The notes beneath the pieces were generated by a model. The model was not told the DNA's origin and ran no database searches. It saw nothing but the letters and a program-made list of their open reading frames with translations. A stretch of DNA of 64,000 bases from SAR324 cluster bacterium (lineage in GTDB: Bacteria > SAR324 > XYD2-FULL-50-16), in assembly GCA_028282885.1 (NCBI GenBank), contig JANQGX010000056.1:62001-126000 (forward strand), written 5' to 3'. Shown piece by piece: positions 44,361 to 53,002 of this stretch (its first letter is position 1; every line of letters starts with the position of its first letter). A program made the position numbers and the translations under genes.

Positions 44361-44987
44361 TTATCTGAGGCTACCCGGGCTGAATCGACCCGACCTGAGT
44401 TCCACAACCAGGTCGGCTTCATCTGCAATCTCCCTTTCAAAGATAGTGATCCACTGCCCCAATTCATCAGTGTTGTGTGCATCACTACCTCCCGTACCCG
44501 GCAATCCTAGATGATCTGCCACCTTTTCAGCCATCTCATTATCCTGAGCTGATACCTTACCGTTCCTGACTTCGACAGCATCAACAAAGGAAAGAGCTTT
44601 TTTCTTCGCTGCCTGCTCCACTGACATGCTGAGATCTGTCATGCCGAAGACCTTGAACCCGCGAAAAGGATGAGCCAGGATAGAAAAGGCACCTGCCGCT
44701 TCCACCTCTTTTTTCAGCATCTGGATGGGTACCACTCCCTGGATATCCTTTTCCAGACCGAAAACCAGAACATCGCCCTGGGCAGTCGTTATTTCATTTC
44801 CCCTGAAAATTCTAACCCCGCTGTCCGCAGCCAGGGCAGCCACCTCTTCCACGGGCCAGATGACCTGGTGCTCTGTCAGGCAGAATCCATCCAGACCGAT
44901 TTTGACAGCTTCCTCAATTAACTCTTCAGGATTGATATTGCTGCATTTGGACCGGGGACTGGTATGGACATGAAGGTCTATTTTCAT
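44361..44987 (-). CDS. PHP-domain metal-dependent phosphoesterase
   Basis: A 208-residue PHP-family protein with the metal-binding set DLHVHTSPRSKCS (N-terminal HxH), LTEHQVIW, FRGNEITTAQGDVLVFG, ILAHPFRG and GGSDAHN. PHP proteins hydrolyse phosphoesters such as 5'-nucleotides or histidinol phosphate. Its ATG overlaps the stop of the upstream DUF2889 gene by 4 bp, so translation is coupled. The two DUF2889 genes and this gene form one minus-strand unit with unknown joint role. Confidence 0.88.
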   Translation of the reverse strand: MKIDLHVHTSPRSKCSNINPEELIEEAVKIGLDGFCLTEHQVIWPVEEVAALAADSGVRIFRGNEITTAQGDVLVFGLEKDIQGVVPIQMLKKEVEAAGAFSILAHPFRGFKVFGMTDLSMSVEQAAKKKALSFVDAVEVRNGKVSAQDNEMAEKVADHLGLPGTGGSDAHNTDELGQWITIFEREIADEADLVVELRSGRFSPGSLR

Positions 44988-45406
44988 GAGGTTGCTCCTC
45001 GATCATCCAGAAACTGCTGCTGATCCAGGGTTGGATCCTGGCAAATCGCTTCCCATAAATCCCTCGAAGCCAAAGCCTGGTTCAGGCAACGACCGCATTC
45101 GATAATAATTTCAGCAAAATGCTCACAGCCCTTCCTGCCGATCTCCCGCATAACCTTGGCATCCCATCCCTCCTCGCGAAGAGACAAGCCGACGGCCGTT
45201 TGCAGGACCGGTACAGCCTGGGGACAAACATCATTAGTATAGCGTTTCATATTCCCTGAAACCGACTGGATAGTTGCGTCTTTCAGGCAAACATCCATTC
45301 GGACTTCCATGCCGTATATGTGATCTTCCTGGATCCCGTTGAAACGGATGGTATCTTCACCTACGAACTCGGCACCGATCAATTGACTTCTGTTAAATGT
45401 AATCAT
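44984..45406 (-). CDS. DUF2889 domain protein
   Basis: A 140-residue protein of the DUF2889 family: an N-terminal beta-rich half (FNGIQEDHIYGMEVRMDVCL), then the family core KRYTNDVCPQAVPVLQTAVG and the cysteine-containing GRKGCEHFAEIIIECGRC segment. The family has no assigned reaction; in many anaerobes it lies beside acyl-CoA or aromatic degradation genes. It is coupled to the PHP gene downstream and follows a related gene 12 bp upstream. Confidence 0.8.
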   Translation of the reverse strand: MITFNRSQLIGAEFVGEDTIRFNGIQEDHIYGMEVRMDVCLKDATIQSVSGNMKRYTNDVCPQAVPVLQTAVGLSLREEGWDAKVMREIGRKGCEHFAEIIIECGRCLNQALASRDLWEAICQDPTLDQQQFLDDRGATS

Positions 45407-45418
45407 TACCTCTCCTTA

Positions 45419-45910
45419 TCACAGGTTCAAACCTTTCATAATTGGACTGTCATCCTGAAATGAGATGCAACTTCGCACCAGTTTGGGATTGGATTTGAGC
45501 ATAGCCTGTAATCCGTCGAGCTTTTGTTGGGGGTCTGTAAGGGATTCCAGAATCTGGATACCGGGGCGGGTAAAATGAAGAATCACGGCGTTTGCCGATT
45601 CCAGGACAGCATCAACCAGCAAGGAACAACCATCTTCCCCTCCCAGAATACCACGGACAATTTTCCGAAGCCCACCACCAATGGAAACACCTTCCACCAT
45701 CTTGATTTTCTCCGCAGCATCCCTGCAGTTCTTCGGCGGAAATCTCCCCACACTGGCATCCGCTTCCAGAATCTCCATTTCCGGAATCTGCACCTTGAGG
45801 GATACCTCCAGTTTTAATAGATCATCTGTCAGCCTCCATGATACCTCCAATTCGGTTGATGAAAGCGGCTCCACTTCCACAACCTTGTTCCTGAAAAATT
45901 TAATTGTCAT
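45419..45910 (-). CDS. DUF2889-like protein, divergent paralogue
   Basis: A 163-residue protein with the same overall plan as its neighbour: a beta-rich N-terminus (VSWRLTDDLLKLEVSLKVQ) with the matching EMEILEADASVGRFPPKNC segment, then a helical half containing VSIGGGLRKIVRGILGGEDG and LLVDAVLESANAVI. The GCxH part of DUF2889 reads GEDGCSLLVDA here. I regard it as a diverged paralogue created by tandem duplication. It is the first gene of the PHP/DUF2889 unit. Confidence 0.72.
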   Translation of the reverse strand: MTIKFFRNKVVEVEPLSSTELEVSWRLTDDLLKLEVSLKVQIPEMEILEADASVGRFPPKNCRDAAEKIKMVEGVSIGGGLRKIVRGILGGEDGCSLLVDAVLESANAVILHFTRPGIQILESLTDPQQKLDGLQAMLKSNPKLVRSCISFQDDSPIMKGLNL

Positions 45911-45973
45911 TGAGAATCTCCGAAAATGAAGCCTATTGGGGTTTGTACAACGGTTACTGCTTCAATTGATCTT

Positions 45974-46115
45974 TAAACGCCGAGATTTGTATGTGAGTGA
46001 GCGGATTGGGAGTGGTAAAACACAACCAGGATGGAGAAGTCAACAACCGCCCCCGGATAACGGCCTTGGATGACCTTCGAGAATGAGTTCAATTACATAC
46101 AAGTCTCGGCATTTA
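45974..46115. repeat. Long inverted repeat, 21-base arms around 100 bases
   Basis: GCCGAGATTTGTATGT (45979-45994) and ACATACAAGTCTCGGC (46095-46110) pair with a single mismatch, and flanking TAAA/TTTA extends the arms to about 21 bases with one more mismatch. The 100-base interior is non-coding. It lies between the first DUF2889-like gene and the end of the enoyl-CoA hydratase gene. It may be a small non-autonomous element or a structured leader. Confidence 0.65.
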
Positions 46116-46144
46116 TTGCAAAATCCAGGTTTTTATATGATTAT

Positions 46145-46936
46145 TTACCGGTTCTTAAAGTTGGGTTTTCGTTTTTCAAAGAAGGCCGCCTGCCCTTCCT
46201 TTAAATCCTCACTGAGAAAGGATTGTCTGGCAATTTCATCCGCCTCCTGCAGGTCCTGTTCAGTCAGACTGGTCGGATTTTCAATCAACCCCAGCACCCG
46301 CTTTATCCCCTTCAGGGAAAGAGGGGAGTTATCGGCGATTTCACCCGCCATGGTGTAGACAAAAGACTCCAGCTCCTCCCTGGGCACCATATAATTCAGA
46401 AATCCAATCTCTTTCAGGAAAGCCGCCTGATAATGTCTGCCCGTAAAAAAGAACTCCCTGGTACGAGCTTGACCGATCACACGGATAAAGCGCTTTAATC
46501 CGGCAGCGGAGTAGACCACACCCAGTTTTGCGGGCACCATTCCAATGCGAATATCATCAGCGCCGATTCGAATATCGCAGGAAATTGCCAGATCGCAACC
46601 ACCGCCAAAGGCATAACCGTTCATCATGGCAATTACCGGGTAGGGAAAAGATCTGATGCTCTCCATGGCTGTCTCGAACGGATTGATTCCTTCCCCGCGG
46701 GTCTCTTCTTCGGTGGTCGGTAACAAGGTTAGGTCATAACCGGCGCAGAAAGCTTTGTCTCCGGAACCTCGAATGACCAGAGCCCTGACTTCATCTTCTT
46801 CAGCCAATTGTCTGATAGTAGCTGTCAGTTCCTTTAACAGACCGGGGGAAAGAGAATTCCTCTTCTCCGGTCGATTCAGGGTCATGGTGCAGATCCTGCC
46901 CTCAGTCTTTTTGATCAGTGCACTATTGTCCATCAT
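46145..46936 (-). CDS. Enoyl-CoA hydratase/isomerase family protein
   Basis: A 263-residue crotonase-fold enzyme. N-terminal MTLNRPEKRNSLSPGLLKEL, oxyanion-hole residues in IRGSGDKAFCAGYDL and MMNGYAFGGGCDLAISCDIR, then LGVVYSAAGLKRF. The first catalytic Glu of crotonase is replaced in the GGCDLA segment, so isomerase or another crotonase reaction is as likely as hydration. Its start lies inside the 3' end of the small secreted-protein gene upstream (14-bp overlap). Works on acyl-CoA; substrate unknown. Confidence 0.88.
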   Translation of the reverse strand: MMDNSALIKKTEGRICTMTLNRPEKRNSLSPGLLKELTATIRQLAEEDEVRALVIRGSGDKAFCAGYDLTLLPTTEEETRGEGINPFETAMESIRSFPYPVIAMMNGYAFGGGCDLAISCDIRIGADDIRIGMVPAKLGVVYSAAGLKRFIRVIGQARTREFFFTGRHYQAAFLKEIGFLNYMVPREELESFVYTMAGEIADNSPLSLKGIKRVLGLIENPTSLTEQDLQEADEIARQSFLSEDLKEGQAAFFEKRKPNFKNR

Positions 46937-47273
46937 CCAGTCCCAATTGCCGTTTGCGATCTTCCACCTTCCCCCTTGATTGAGGATGGGGGCAGAGACC
47001 GCAGATTACCCTGGCAGCGCCCATCAATCCGGTACACCATTTGTCTTTGGCCGTTGCCGACGGCAGGTAAAGCTCCCCGGTGTAGATGCTGCTTCTAATC
47101 TGATATCGCTCGCCCCTTTCCGCCTTAATAGCCACTTTCGCACCTCTCCGGCCAACGCTGCAGGAAAAGTGTCGGTATCCCCGGGTATCAATATACATCA
47201 TTTCGATGGCACTGACCGTTGTGTAACCCGCTGTCAGAAAAACGATCAGAACACTGAACAGAATTTTTCTCAT
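46923..47273 (-). CDS. Small secreted cysteine-containing protein, unrecognised
   Basis: A 116-residue protein from the ATG at 47273, which has AAGGA upstream. The signal peptide is MRKILFSVLIVFLTAGYTTVSA. The mature part has cysteines in HFSCSV, DKWCTGL and VICGLCPH and basic patches (GRRGAKVAIKAERGERYQIR). A periplasmic protein with disulfides is likely. No family recognised. It overlaps the enoyl-CoA hydratase start by 14 bp, so they share a transcript. Confidence 0.6.
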   Translation of the reverse strand: MRKILFSVLIVFLTAGYTTVSAIEMMYIDTRGYRHFSCSVGRRGAKVAIKAERGERYQIRSSIYTGELYLPSATAKDKWCTGLMGAARVICGLCPHPQSRGKVEDRKRQLGLDDGQ

Positions 47274-47672
47274 ATTGATCCTTGAAATTCGGCTGAATCG
47301 CCTGTTTGCCGCGACCCGATATACCTGATATTCTCCGAAAACCGATGAATAGGCCTCTGCAGAAAACCTATCTCCACACAAAGACTGCCTTGGAGATTAT
47401 AGCCAGCCAGTCTCCAGTACGCAATATCATTCTTTAACAAATGACTGATTATGGGGACCGGCGACTCTCCCAGGCTAATCCGTAAACAGCGGCTCTCGAA
47501 TATTTTTCTTAATCGAACCACTTCATATTGACTTATTGAGAAGAGACTCCCGGACTTTGGAGGAGTTTTTCCTCTGTTTTCACCTCCGGGAACAGAAATT
47601 ACCGGATTCCTCAAACAGTCCATTCCACCATTCACCTATCGCCTTGTTAATTCTTTTAAATGAGAGAAAATC
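47274..47672. other. Intergenic region, no convincing gene
   Basis: About 400 bp between the divergent secreted-protein gene and the 731-residue gene. A minus-strand frame at 47270-47635 encodes 121 residues without recognisable similarity and runs into the start of the small secreted-protein gene; I treat it as chance. Confidence 0.4.
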
Positions 47673-47701
47673 TTGAAGTTAACCCGGAAACCGGGTATCA
47701 T
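47673..47701 (+). promoter_or_regulatory. Candidate promoter with a palindrome in its spacer
   Basis: TTGAAG (47673-47678), a 17-bp spacer and TATCAT (47696-47701, 5 of 6). The spacer is almost filled by the perfect palindrome ACCCGG-AAA-CCGGGT (47682-47696), suggesting that a repressor or MerR-like activator binds between the two elements. The leader to the ATG at 47801 would be about 95 bases. Confidence 0.45.
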
Positions 47702-47800
47702 GGACTTTAAGACTCATTGTAATATACTGATGTGACTTGACCGTTTTTGAAATCTGAAATTCATTGATTCCAGTGACCTGGCCGGGTCACCCAGAGGCTT

Positions 47801-49996
47801 ATGACTATAATTACACTTCCAAAAATAGATTCCGAACGTAACGCCGAATCCATCATTTCCTCATTTCAAGCCAATATCGATACCTGGGAAAAAAGGGTGC
47901 AATCCCTGAGACAGGAAAAGGAGAGGGAAAAGCCCGAGGACCTTGATGCGGTAATACAGGAACTGGATAAGCTAAGTGCTTTTCTCAAGGGACGGCTGAC
48001 CAAACGCCTTTCAGGATTGAAACCATACGCAGATGACCTGAAGAAGAAATACCTGAGATGTTTGGAACCTTTTTACACCGAAGAAGGAATCGGCCGATTT
48101 CTCGGACAATATTTCGAGGTTGAAATATTTAAACAGGTCCGTCTCAGGTACAGGAAAAAGAAGGATTTCGAAAAAGAGGTCAGCGTTCTGTTTGACCTCT
48201 ACAAGGTCAAAAAAACCATCGAAACCATCTCCACCCTGGAGAAGTCCGTCAACTCGGATGAAGCTTTTGCCTCCCAATTTCCCAAGAGCGAGCAGGCTGA
48301 ATTCCTGAAAACCCTGCGTGAGATCTTTAAACTGTTTTTCCTGAGATTCGTAAAGAAGGAATATCGCAAACAATTGTACGACGCACTTTCCGAAAGCAGT
48401 CTCAATATGGATGAGATCATCGCCATGCGGAAGAATGGAACCTCGTACATCAACCAGGATCTGTTCAAAACGGATGAGTACAGGGACAAATTTATCACCG
48501 TCTTCTTTTCCACCCTGTTGCGAACCAAAACCAGCTCAGAAATAAAAGATCTGCACTTCAATTATCTCAATTTCGAATTGCTCAAAAACGAATTTCTGAC
48601 CGACTGGATGCAGAGAAAATTGAAGGATAAACCCGAGAAGGATAAGGTCCTCGGAAACTACCAGATTGATGGCAAATCGGTTGCACAGATGATTAAAGAA
48701 AGCCCGGAAAAAGAGGCTGAAATTCTCTCATCCATTCCCCTGGAAGCGTTTAATGATATTGCCGAACAGGTTAATGAAAAGGTGAAAGATGAAAACAAAA
48801 CACCCGTAACAACCTTCTCCAAAAACCACGGTCTCTTTTCCAGATTGGAAGAGACCTTTGGCAAGGTGAAGCAGATTGCCAGATATTCGATTGAGAAAAT
48901 GGAGGAGATGAAACCCACCTCCAAAATCTGGACTGTGAAGAAAAAACCCGGCGAAGGCAAAAAATCACTACCAGCAAAAATCGAAACCGCTTCATCCAAA
49001 ACAGAAAAACCCGCAGAGAAGTCGGCTGAACCCAAGAAACAATTGAAGCTGCTTTATGGTCTGGAAGCTTTAAAACTGGAGGATCTGGATTTCCCATTCT
49101 TTGATCGAAGGGCAGAAACCTATAAACCTAAACTTGACTACATACAAAAAAAACTGGCTACGGATTATGAGAAGTTTCGCTCCATGATCTGGAATCTGTT
49201 TAATATTTTGTCCAAGGAGCATTTTGCCATTCGCAGGGATCCCTGTCATGAATGGACGCTTCCCTTTCTTTTTGATCACGAGGGAAAAAGTTACTTGCTG
49301 ATCATTGGCGCTGAAATATCCATGAAGGACCAAAAAGCCGGTTACCAGTCAAAATGGGCCAAAGCCAAATACGGACTGAATGGATATTACCTGTTTGGTT
49401 CCAAACAAGCCAACGAGAAGTTTGGAAAGGTCATTGATAAAAGACAGGTACGAAATGTTCCCTTTCATCAATATGCATACGGCGAACAGGCAACCCAGAA
49501 AATGGTCTTTTCACTGATCAGCCGCATTTTTCTGTCGAAAGAGAAACCGGTTTTCAAAAGCAGTAATCTGAAATTCAGAAATCCGGATGAATCATTCGAG
49601 GAGTTGGACGAGTTAAGATCCATGCTGGGCCTGGATCAGGATAAATCGGAACAACCCGCGCCGGCCGATGAATCCCAGGTTTCCAAAAGTCCACAAACCG
49701 TCAACGAAAATGAAAAACCATCTGAAGTGACAGATATCCGGAAGGTGGCGGAAAATCTTAAAAAGGAGATAGAAGAAGAGCGCAACAACCCCAAGGAAGA
49801 ACCGGATCAAAAGCCCAAGGAAGATCCAAATGATATCAGGCAGGTAGCCGCAAAACTAAAACAGGAAATGGCAGAACAAAAAACTCAGGCGGAAGCTGCA
49901 ACCGGGGAGGAGCAAGAAGATAGCGCTCCCCAGAAATTGAAAGATATCCGTCAGGTTGCCAGCGAATTGAAACAAGAAATGGAGCAGGGGGCTTGA
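47801..49996 (+). CDS. Unrecognised 731-residue Lys/Glu-rich protein with C-terminal repeats
   Basis: Cytosolic, very charged protein without signal peptide or membrane helix; no family recognised. Residues 1-300 are helical, with coiled-coil potential around WEKRVQSLRQEKEREKPED. A Lys-rich linker (about 385-415, KKKPGEGKKSLPAKIE) separates it from a more globular part (about 420-590) containing LLIIGAEISMKDQKAGYQSK. The tail has three copies of a DIRxVAxxLKxE motif, beginning at 49733, 49832 and 49943, separated by acidic, Pro-rich spacers. The style resembles the 510-residue protein at 38.2 kb, but I see no clear homology. Possible scaffold or filament-type protein. Confidence 0.72.
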   Translation: MTIITLPKIDSERNAESIISSFQANIDTWEKRVQSLRQEKEREKPEDLDAVIQELDKLSAFLKGRLTKRLSGLKPYADDLKKKYLRCLEPFYTEEGIGRFLGQYFEVEIFKQVRLRYRKKKDFEKEVSVLFDLYKVKKTIETISTLEKSVNSDEAFASQFPKSEQAEFLKTLREIFKLFFLRFVKKEYRKQLYDALSESSLNMDEIIAMRKNGTSYINQDLFKTDEYRDKFITVFFSTLLRTKTSSEIKDLHFNYLNFELLKNEFLTDWMQRKLKDKPEKDKVLGNYQIDGKSVAQMIKESPEKEAEILSSIPLEAFNDIAEQVNEKVKDENKTPVTTFSKNHGLFSRLEETFGKVKQIARYSIEKMEEMKPTSKIWTVKKKPGEGKKSLPAKIETASSKTEKPAEKSAEPKKQLKLLYGLEALKLEDLDFPFFDRRAETYKPKLDYIQKKLATDYEKFRSMIWNLFNILSKEHFAIRRDPCHEWTLPFLFDHEGKSYLLIIGAEISMKDQKAGYQSKWAKAKYGLNGYYLFGSKQANEKFGKVIDKRQVRNVPFHQYAYGEQATQKMVFSLISRIFLSKEKPVFKSSNLKFRNPDESFEELDELRSMLGLDQDKSEQPAPADESQVSKSPQTVNENEKPSEVTDIRKVAENLKKEIEEERNNPKEEPDQKPKEDPNDIRQVAAKLKQEMAEQKTQAEAATGEEQEDSAPQKLKDIRQVASELKQEMEQGA

Positions 49997-50040
49997 ACCC
50001 GATGGTGTTCTCTGTTGACTTACGGCGGCCACATCGGACC

Positions 50041-50101
50041 GCCCGGTCATTCCGATCGAACCGGGCTATCTGAGAAGCGGTTTTAAACGGCCGCACCGCT
50101 T
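50041..50101. terminator. Two hairpins between convergent genes
   Basis: GCCCGGT/ACCGGGC (50041-50047, 50060-50066) and AAGCGGT/ACCGCTT (50075-50081, 50095-50101) lie in the 111-bp gap between the convergent 731-residue gene and GAPDH. T-rich sequence follows only loosely, so bidirectional termination is likely but not proven. Confidence 0.4.
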
Positions 50102-50107
50102 TAAGCT

Positions 50108-51553
50108 TTATTTGGGGAAAACATCCACCTTGATTCCGGCCATCTGCTCCACCACACGTATCACCTGGCAACTATAGCCAAACTCATTATCGTACCAGGC
50201 ATAAAGTACACAACGCTTATCTTCGACAATCGTCACCTGGGAATCCACTACACAGGCGAACCTGGAACCAACCACATCCGTTGAGACAATTTCGGATGAA
50301 CTGGTATAATCAATCTGATCCTGCAGTTCTGAATGCAATGCCTTTTTTCTCAGGTACTCATTCATTTCATCCATGTCGGTGGAGGTTTGAAGATTCAGGC
50401 TGAGCATGGCCATGGAGACGTTTGGCGTAGGCACGCGAATAGCGTGAGCCGTTAATTTACCGGACAGCTCGGGAACCGCTTTCACCACGGCCTTTGCAGC
50501 CCCGGTATTGGTCAAAACCATATTCAACGGACCGCTGCGCCCCCTCCTGTCTCCCTTGTGAAAATTGTCCAAGAGGTTTTGATCGTTGGTATAAGCATGG
50601 ATGGTTTCGATATGGCCGTTCTCAATTCCGAATTTATCGTTGACGGCTTTCAGGACAGGGACGATGGCATTGGTTGTACAACTGGCGGCTGACAGGATAT
50701 TGTCCTCCGGTGAGATCTGATCGTTGTTTATCCCGAAAACGATGTTTTTGATATTCTCTCTGCCCGGAGCCGTCAGTAAAACTTTGGATATCCCCTTCGA
50801 TTTCAGATGCTGTCCCAGTCCCTCTTCGGTGCGCCAGACACCGGTATTATCGATGAGAATCGCATTGCTGATTCCATAGGTCTCATAATCCACTTTATCG
50901 GGAGCATCCGAGTAGATAAACTTGACATGATTGCCGTTGGCAATAATTGCTTCGTTCTCCTCATCCACAATAATGGAACCATTGAACTGACCATGGACGG
51001 AATCCAAACGCAGAAGACTGGCACGTTTTTCAATGGTGTCATTGGTCTTTCTCCTGACTACAATCGCCCTCAGGCGTAATTTACTGCCACCTCCGGTGTT
51101 TTCGATCAATAGCCTCGCCAATAAGCGGCCGATTCGGCCGAAGCCGTATAACACAACATCCTGGGGACCGTTATTCCCGGACACCTCTTTGCCGATGACA
51201 TCCTTTAATTGATCCTGGACAAACGCTTCCCTGGTGATTTGGTCCCGGACCTTTCGATACGCCGTCGTCATTACACCAATATCGATTTTTACAGGTGGTA
51301 ACATGAATTCGCTAACCACCTTCAATAAAGGCAGGCTCTCCCTTACATAGATCTCCTCTTTTTCGATCAAGCGAACATATCGATGAGCTTTGATTAGTTC
51401 AATTACAGAGAGGTTGATGATGGGTTTACCGTAAATCATCACCACCACACCTCGATTTCGATGGAGTTTTCCAACGAGGTGCAGCAGGTTTTCTGCTAAT
51501 TCCTCACGCTCAATCCAATCATTCAGTTGCTTATCTCTTTCTTGTTTATCCAT
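50108..51553 (-). CDS. gap: Glyceraldehyde-3-phosphate dehydrogenase, long form
   Basis: A 481-residue GAPDH, about 145 longer than the usual form because of an N-terminal extension before the NAD fold (LYGFGRIGRLLARLL). The catalytic Cys is in SAASCTTNAIVP with a partner His in HAYTNDQN, and the NEFGYSCQVIR C-terminal segment is conserved. The extension of about 140 residues is known in some proteobacterial GAPDHs. GGAAACGAGA precedes the ATG. Reversible oxidation and phosphorylation of G3P in glycolysis or gluconeogenesis. Confidence 0.92.
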   Translation of the reverse strand: MDKQERDKQLNDWIEREELAENLLHLVGKLHRNRGVVVMIYGKPIINLSVIELIKAHRYVRLIEKEEIYVRESLPLLKVVSEFMLPPVKIDIGVMTTAYRKVRDQITREAFVQDQLKDVIGKEVSGNNGPQDVVLYGFGRIGRLLARLLIENTGGGSKLRLRAIVVRRKTNDTIEKRASLLRLDSVHGQFNGSIIVDEENEAIIANGNHVKFIYSDAPDKVDYETYGISNAILIDNTGVWRTEEGLGQHLKSKGISKVLLTAPGRENIKNIVFGINNDQISPEDNILSAASCTTNAIVPVLKAVNDKFGIENGHIETIHAYTNDQNLLDNFHKGDRRGRSGPLNMVLTNTGAAKAVVKAVPELSGKLTAHAIRVPTPNVSMAMLSLNLQTSTDMDEMNEYLRKKALHSELQDQIDYTSSSEIVSTDVVGSRFACVVDSQVTIVEDKRCVLYAWYDNEFGYSCQVIRVVEQMAGIKVDVFPK

Positions 51554-51883
51554 TCTCGTTTCCGTTTGATTAATGCGCCGCTGTGACTACAGCCGCGTAT
51601 CGTGTCTTCTGTCAGTTCAACCTCTGATCAGGAGATCCCGGAATACAGTGCTCCTGACAGGTAGGTTAAAGATTCTGATATGACATCGTTCACTTTGAAA
51701 TGGAACCTACGAAGAAACCTGGTTGGATATTTGCCTAAACACTAGTCACGAATGACTGATCAATTGTTCTCGGCAGGATCGCGCCTGTAAAGATCAGGGT
51801 AGTGGACCTTTACAGTTGGTAAAGCATTACCGTTCAAAGCTCCTGAACTCAGTTTCCGGTTTTTTCTTTTTTCAGTCAAGAGC
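51554..51883. other. Intergenic region between hslO and gap, no gene seen
   Basis: 330 bp between two minus-strand genes. A 7-bp hairpin, TCAGGAG/CTCCTGA, lies near 51628-51657. A TGG...TTGC pattern on the plus strand at 51720-51734 has no plus-strand gene nearby and is not called. No gene is seen. Confidence 0.4.
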
Positions 51884-52729
51884 TCAGGTTTGATTTGAAA
51901 TCTGTTTCAGACGATCAAGGTCGATCTGGTAGGAAGCGCCACAGAATTCACAATTCATTTGTAAAGGTTTCCCTTCATTGATCAGTTCCTCAAGCTCGGA
52001 TTTGCCAAGAGTAGCGACCGAAGCTTCACATCGGTCCCGGGAGCAGACACATTCATAATGTACGGGTTGTTGATCAAACAGACGTACTTCTTCAGCGTGG
52101 AAAAGACGATAAAGTATTGTCTCAAACTCAAGGGTTAACAACTCTTCATCCTTGATACTTTGGGCTATGACCGACACATGATCCCAGTCTTCCGGCCGTT
52201 CTGATGGCTCATGTCCCGGAAGTTTCTGCAACAGAAGTCCGGCGCTTCTGTTGTTGTCTGCAGCCAGCCGAATTCGGGTCGGCAACTGCTCGGACTGCTG
52301 GAAATAGTGTTCCAGGCATTCCTCCAGGGTGTTCCCCTGGAGAGGCACGATTCCCTGGTATCGTTTTCCTTTATCCGGTTCAATCGTGATAGCCATTTGA
52401 GCCGATCCAATTAACTGCTTGAAATCCAATTGATGGGGATCTCCATTCCACTTGACCAGCCCCCTTATTTTCCTGTCGTGGGTGGCCTGGACAAGCAGCA
52501 GGCTGACAACTCCCTCTCCCTGGAGCTGAAGACTCAGCTTTCCTTCAAACTTAATCGTCGCTGAAAGCAGAACTGCCGCACTCAAGGCTTGGCCCAGGAG
52601 AATTCGGATCTCAGGTGGATAATCGATGTGCCTGGAGACCGCCTGGTATTCTTTATCCAGCGTCACCAACTCCCCCCTGGCACCACGTTTTTCAATAATA
52701 TATCGTTGCGAAACATCAGATTCGGGCAT
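51884..52729 (-). CDS. hslO: Redox-regulated chaperone Hsp33
   Basis: A 281-residue holdase chaperone activated by oxidation. The N-terminal domain starts VSQRYIIEKRGARGELVTL with the HIDYPPEIRILLGQALSAAVLLSA segment. The C-terminal zinc switch has the four cysteines as CVC and CEFC (YECVCSRDRCEAS has an additional Cys; MNCEFCGASY closes the site). GGGAGG precedes the ATG. Stand-alone gene. Confidence 0.93.
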   Translation of the reverse strand: MPESDVSQRYIIEKRGARGELVTLDKEYQAVSRHIDYPPEIRILLGQALSAAVLLSATIKFEGKLSLQLQGEGVVSLLLVQATHDRKIRGLVKWNGDPHQLDFKQLIGSAQMAITIEPDKGKRYQGIVPLQGNTLEECLEHYFQQSEQLPTRIRLAADNNRSAGLLLQKLPGHEPSERPEDWDHVSVIAQSIKDEELLTLEFETILYRLFHAEEVRLFDQQPVHYECVCSRDRCEASVATLGKSELEELINEGKPLQMNCEFCGASYQIDLDRLKQISNQT

Positions 52730-53002
52730 TATGCAGCCTCCCTAAAAAGTTGATCGAATTGACTTCAGCATATATGATCAAAGGATATTCGTATCGCTTT
52801 ATTGGGGCTGACTATTGACTTCTGTCGAGTTCAATTCAATCTCTCAACTGACAACTTAACTTTGAAGTTGGCCGCAACACGACAGAATATCAATCCGGTT
52901 CCGTCAATCACGATTGGCAGATACAAGTCGCTTATCTGTCATTTGACTGTACGGGATCAGAACTCGCCATTTTGATGCCACACTATTCAATACAGGGAAA
53001 GC

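Noticed and set aside
46081-46094. Near match to the TetR-type operator (AATTGAACTCATTC on the minus strand)
   Set aside because: One base of the half-site spacing is missing and the arms are not palindromic, so it does not fit the shared motif.
47270-47635. A 121-codon minus-strand frame
   Set aside because: No ribosome site, no recognisable motif, and it overlaps the start of the small secreted-protein gene.
51720-51734. Sigma-54-like TGG...TTGC pattern on the plus strand
   Set aside because: Only 8 of 11 positions match and no plus-strand gene follows for 1.2 kb.
52730-52900. Heat-shock (sigma-32) promoter before hslO
   Set aside because: A CCCCAAT-like -10 exists but the nearest TTGAA is 22 bases away, outside the usual spacing.
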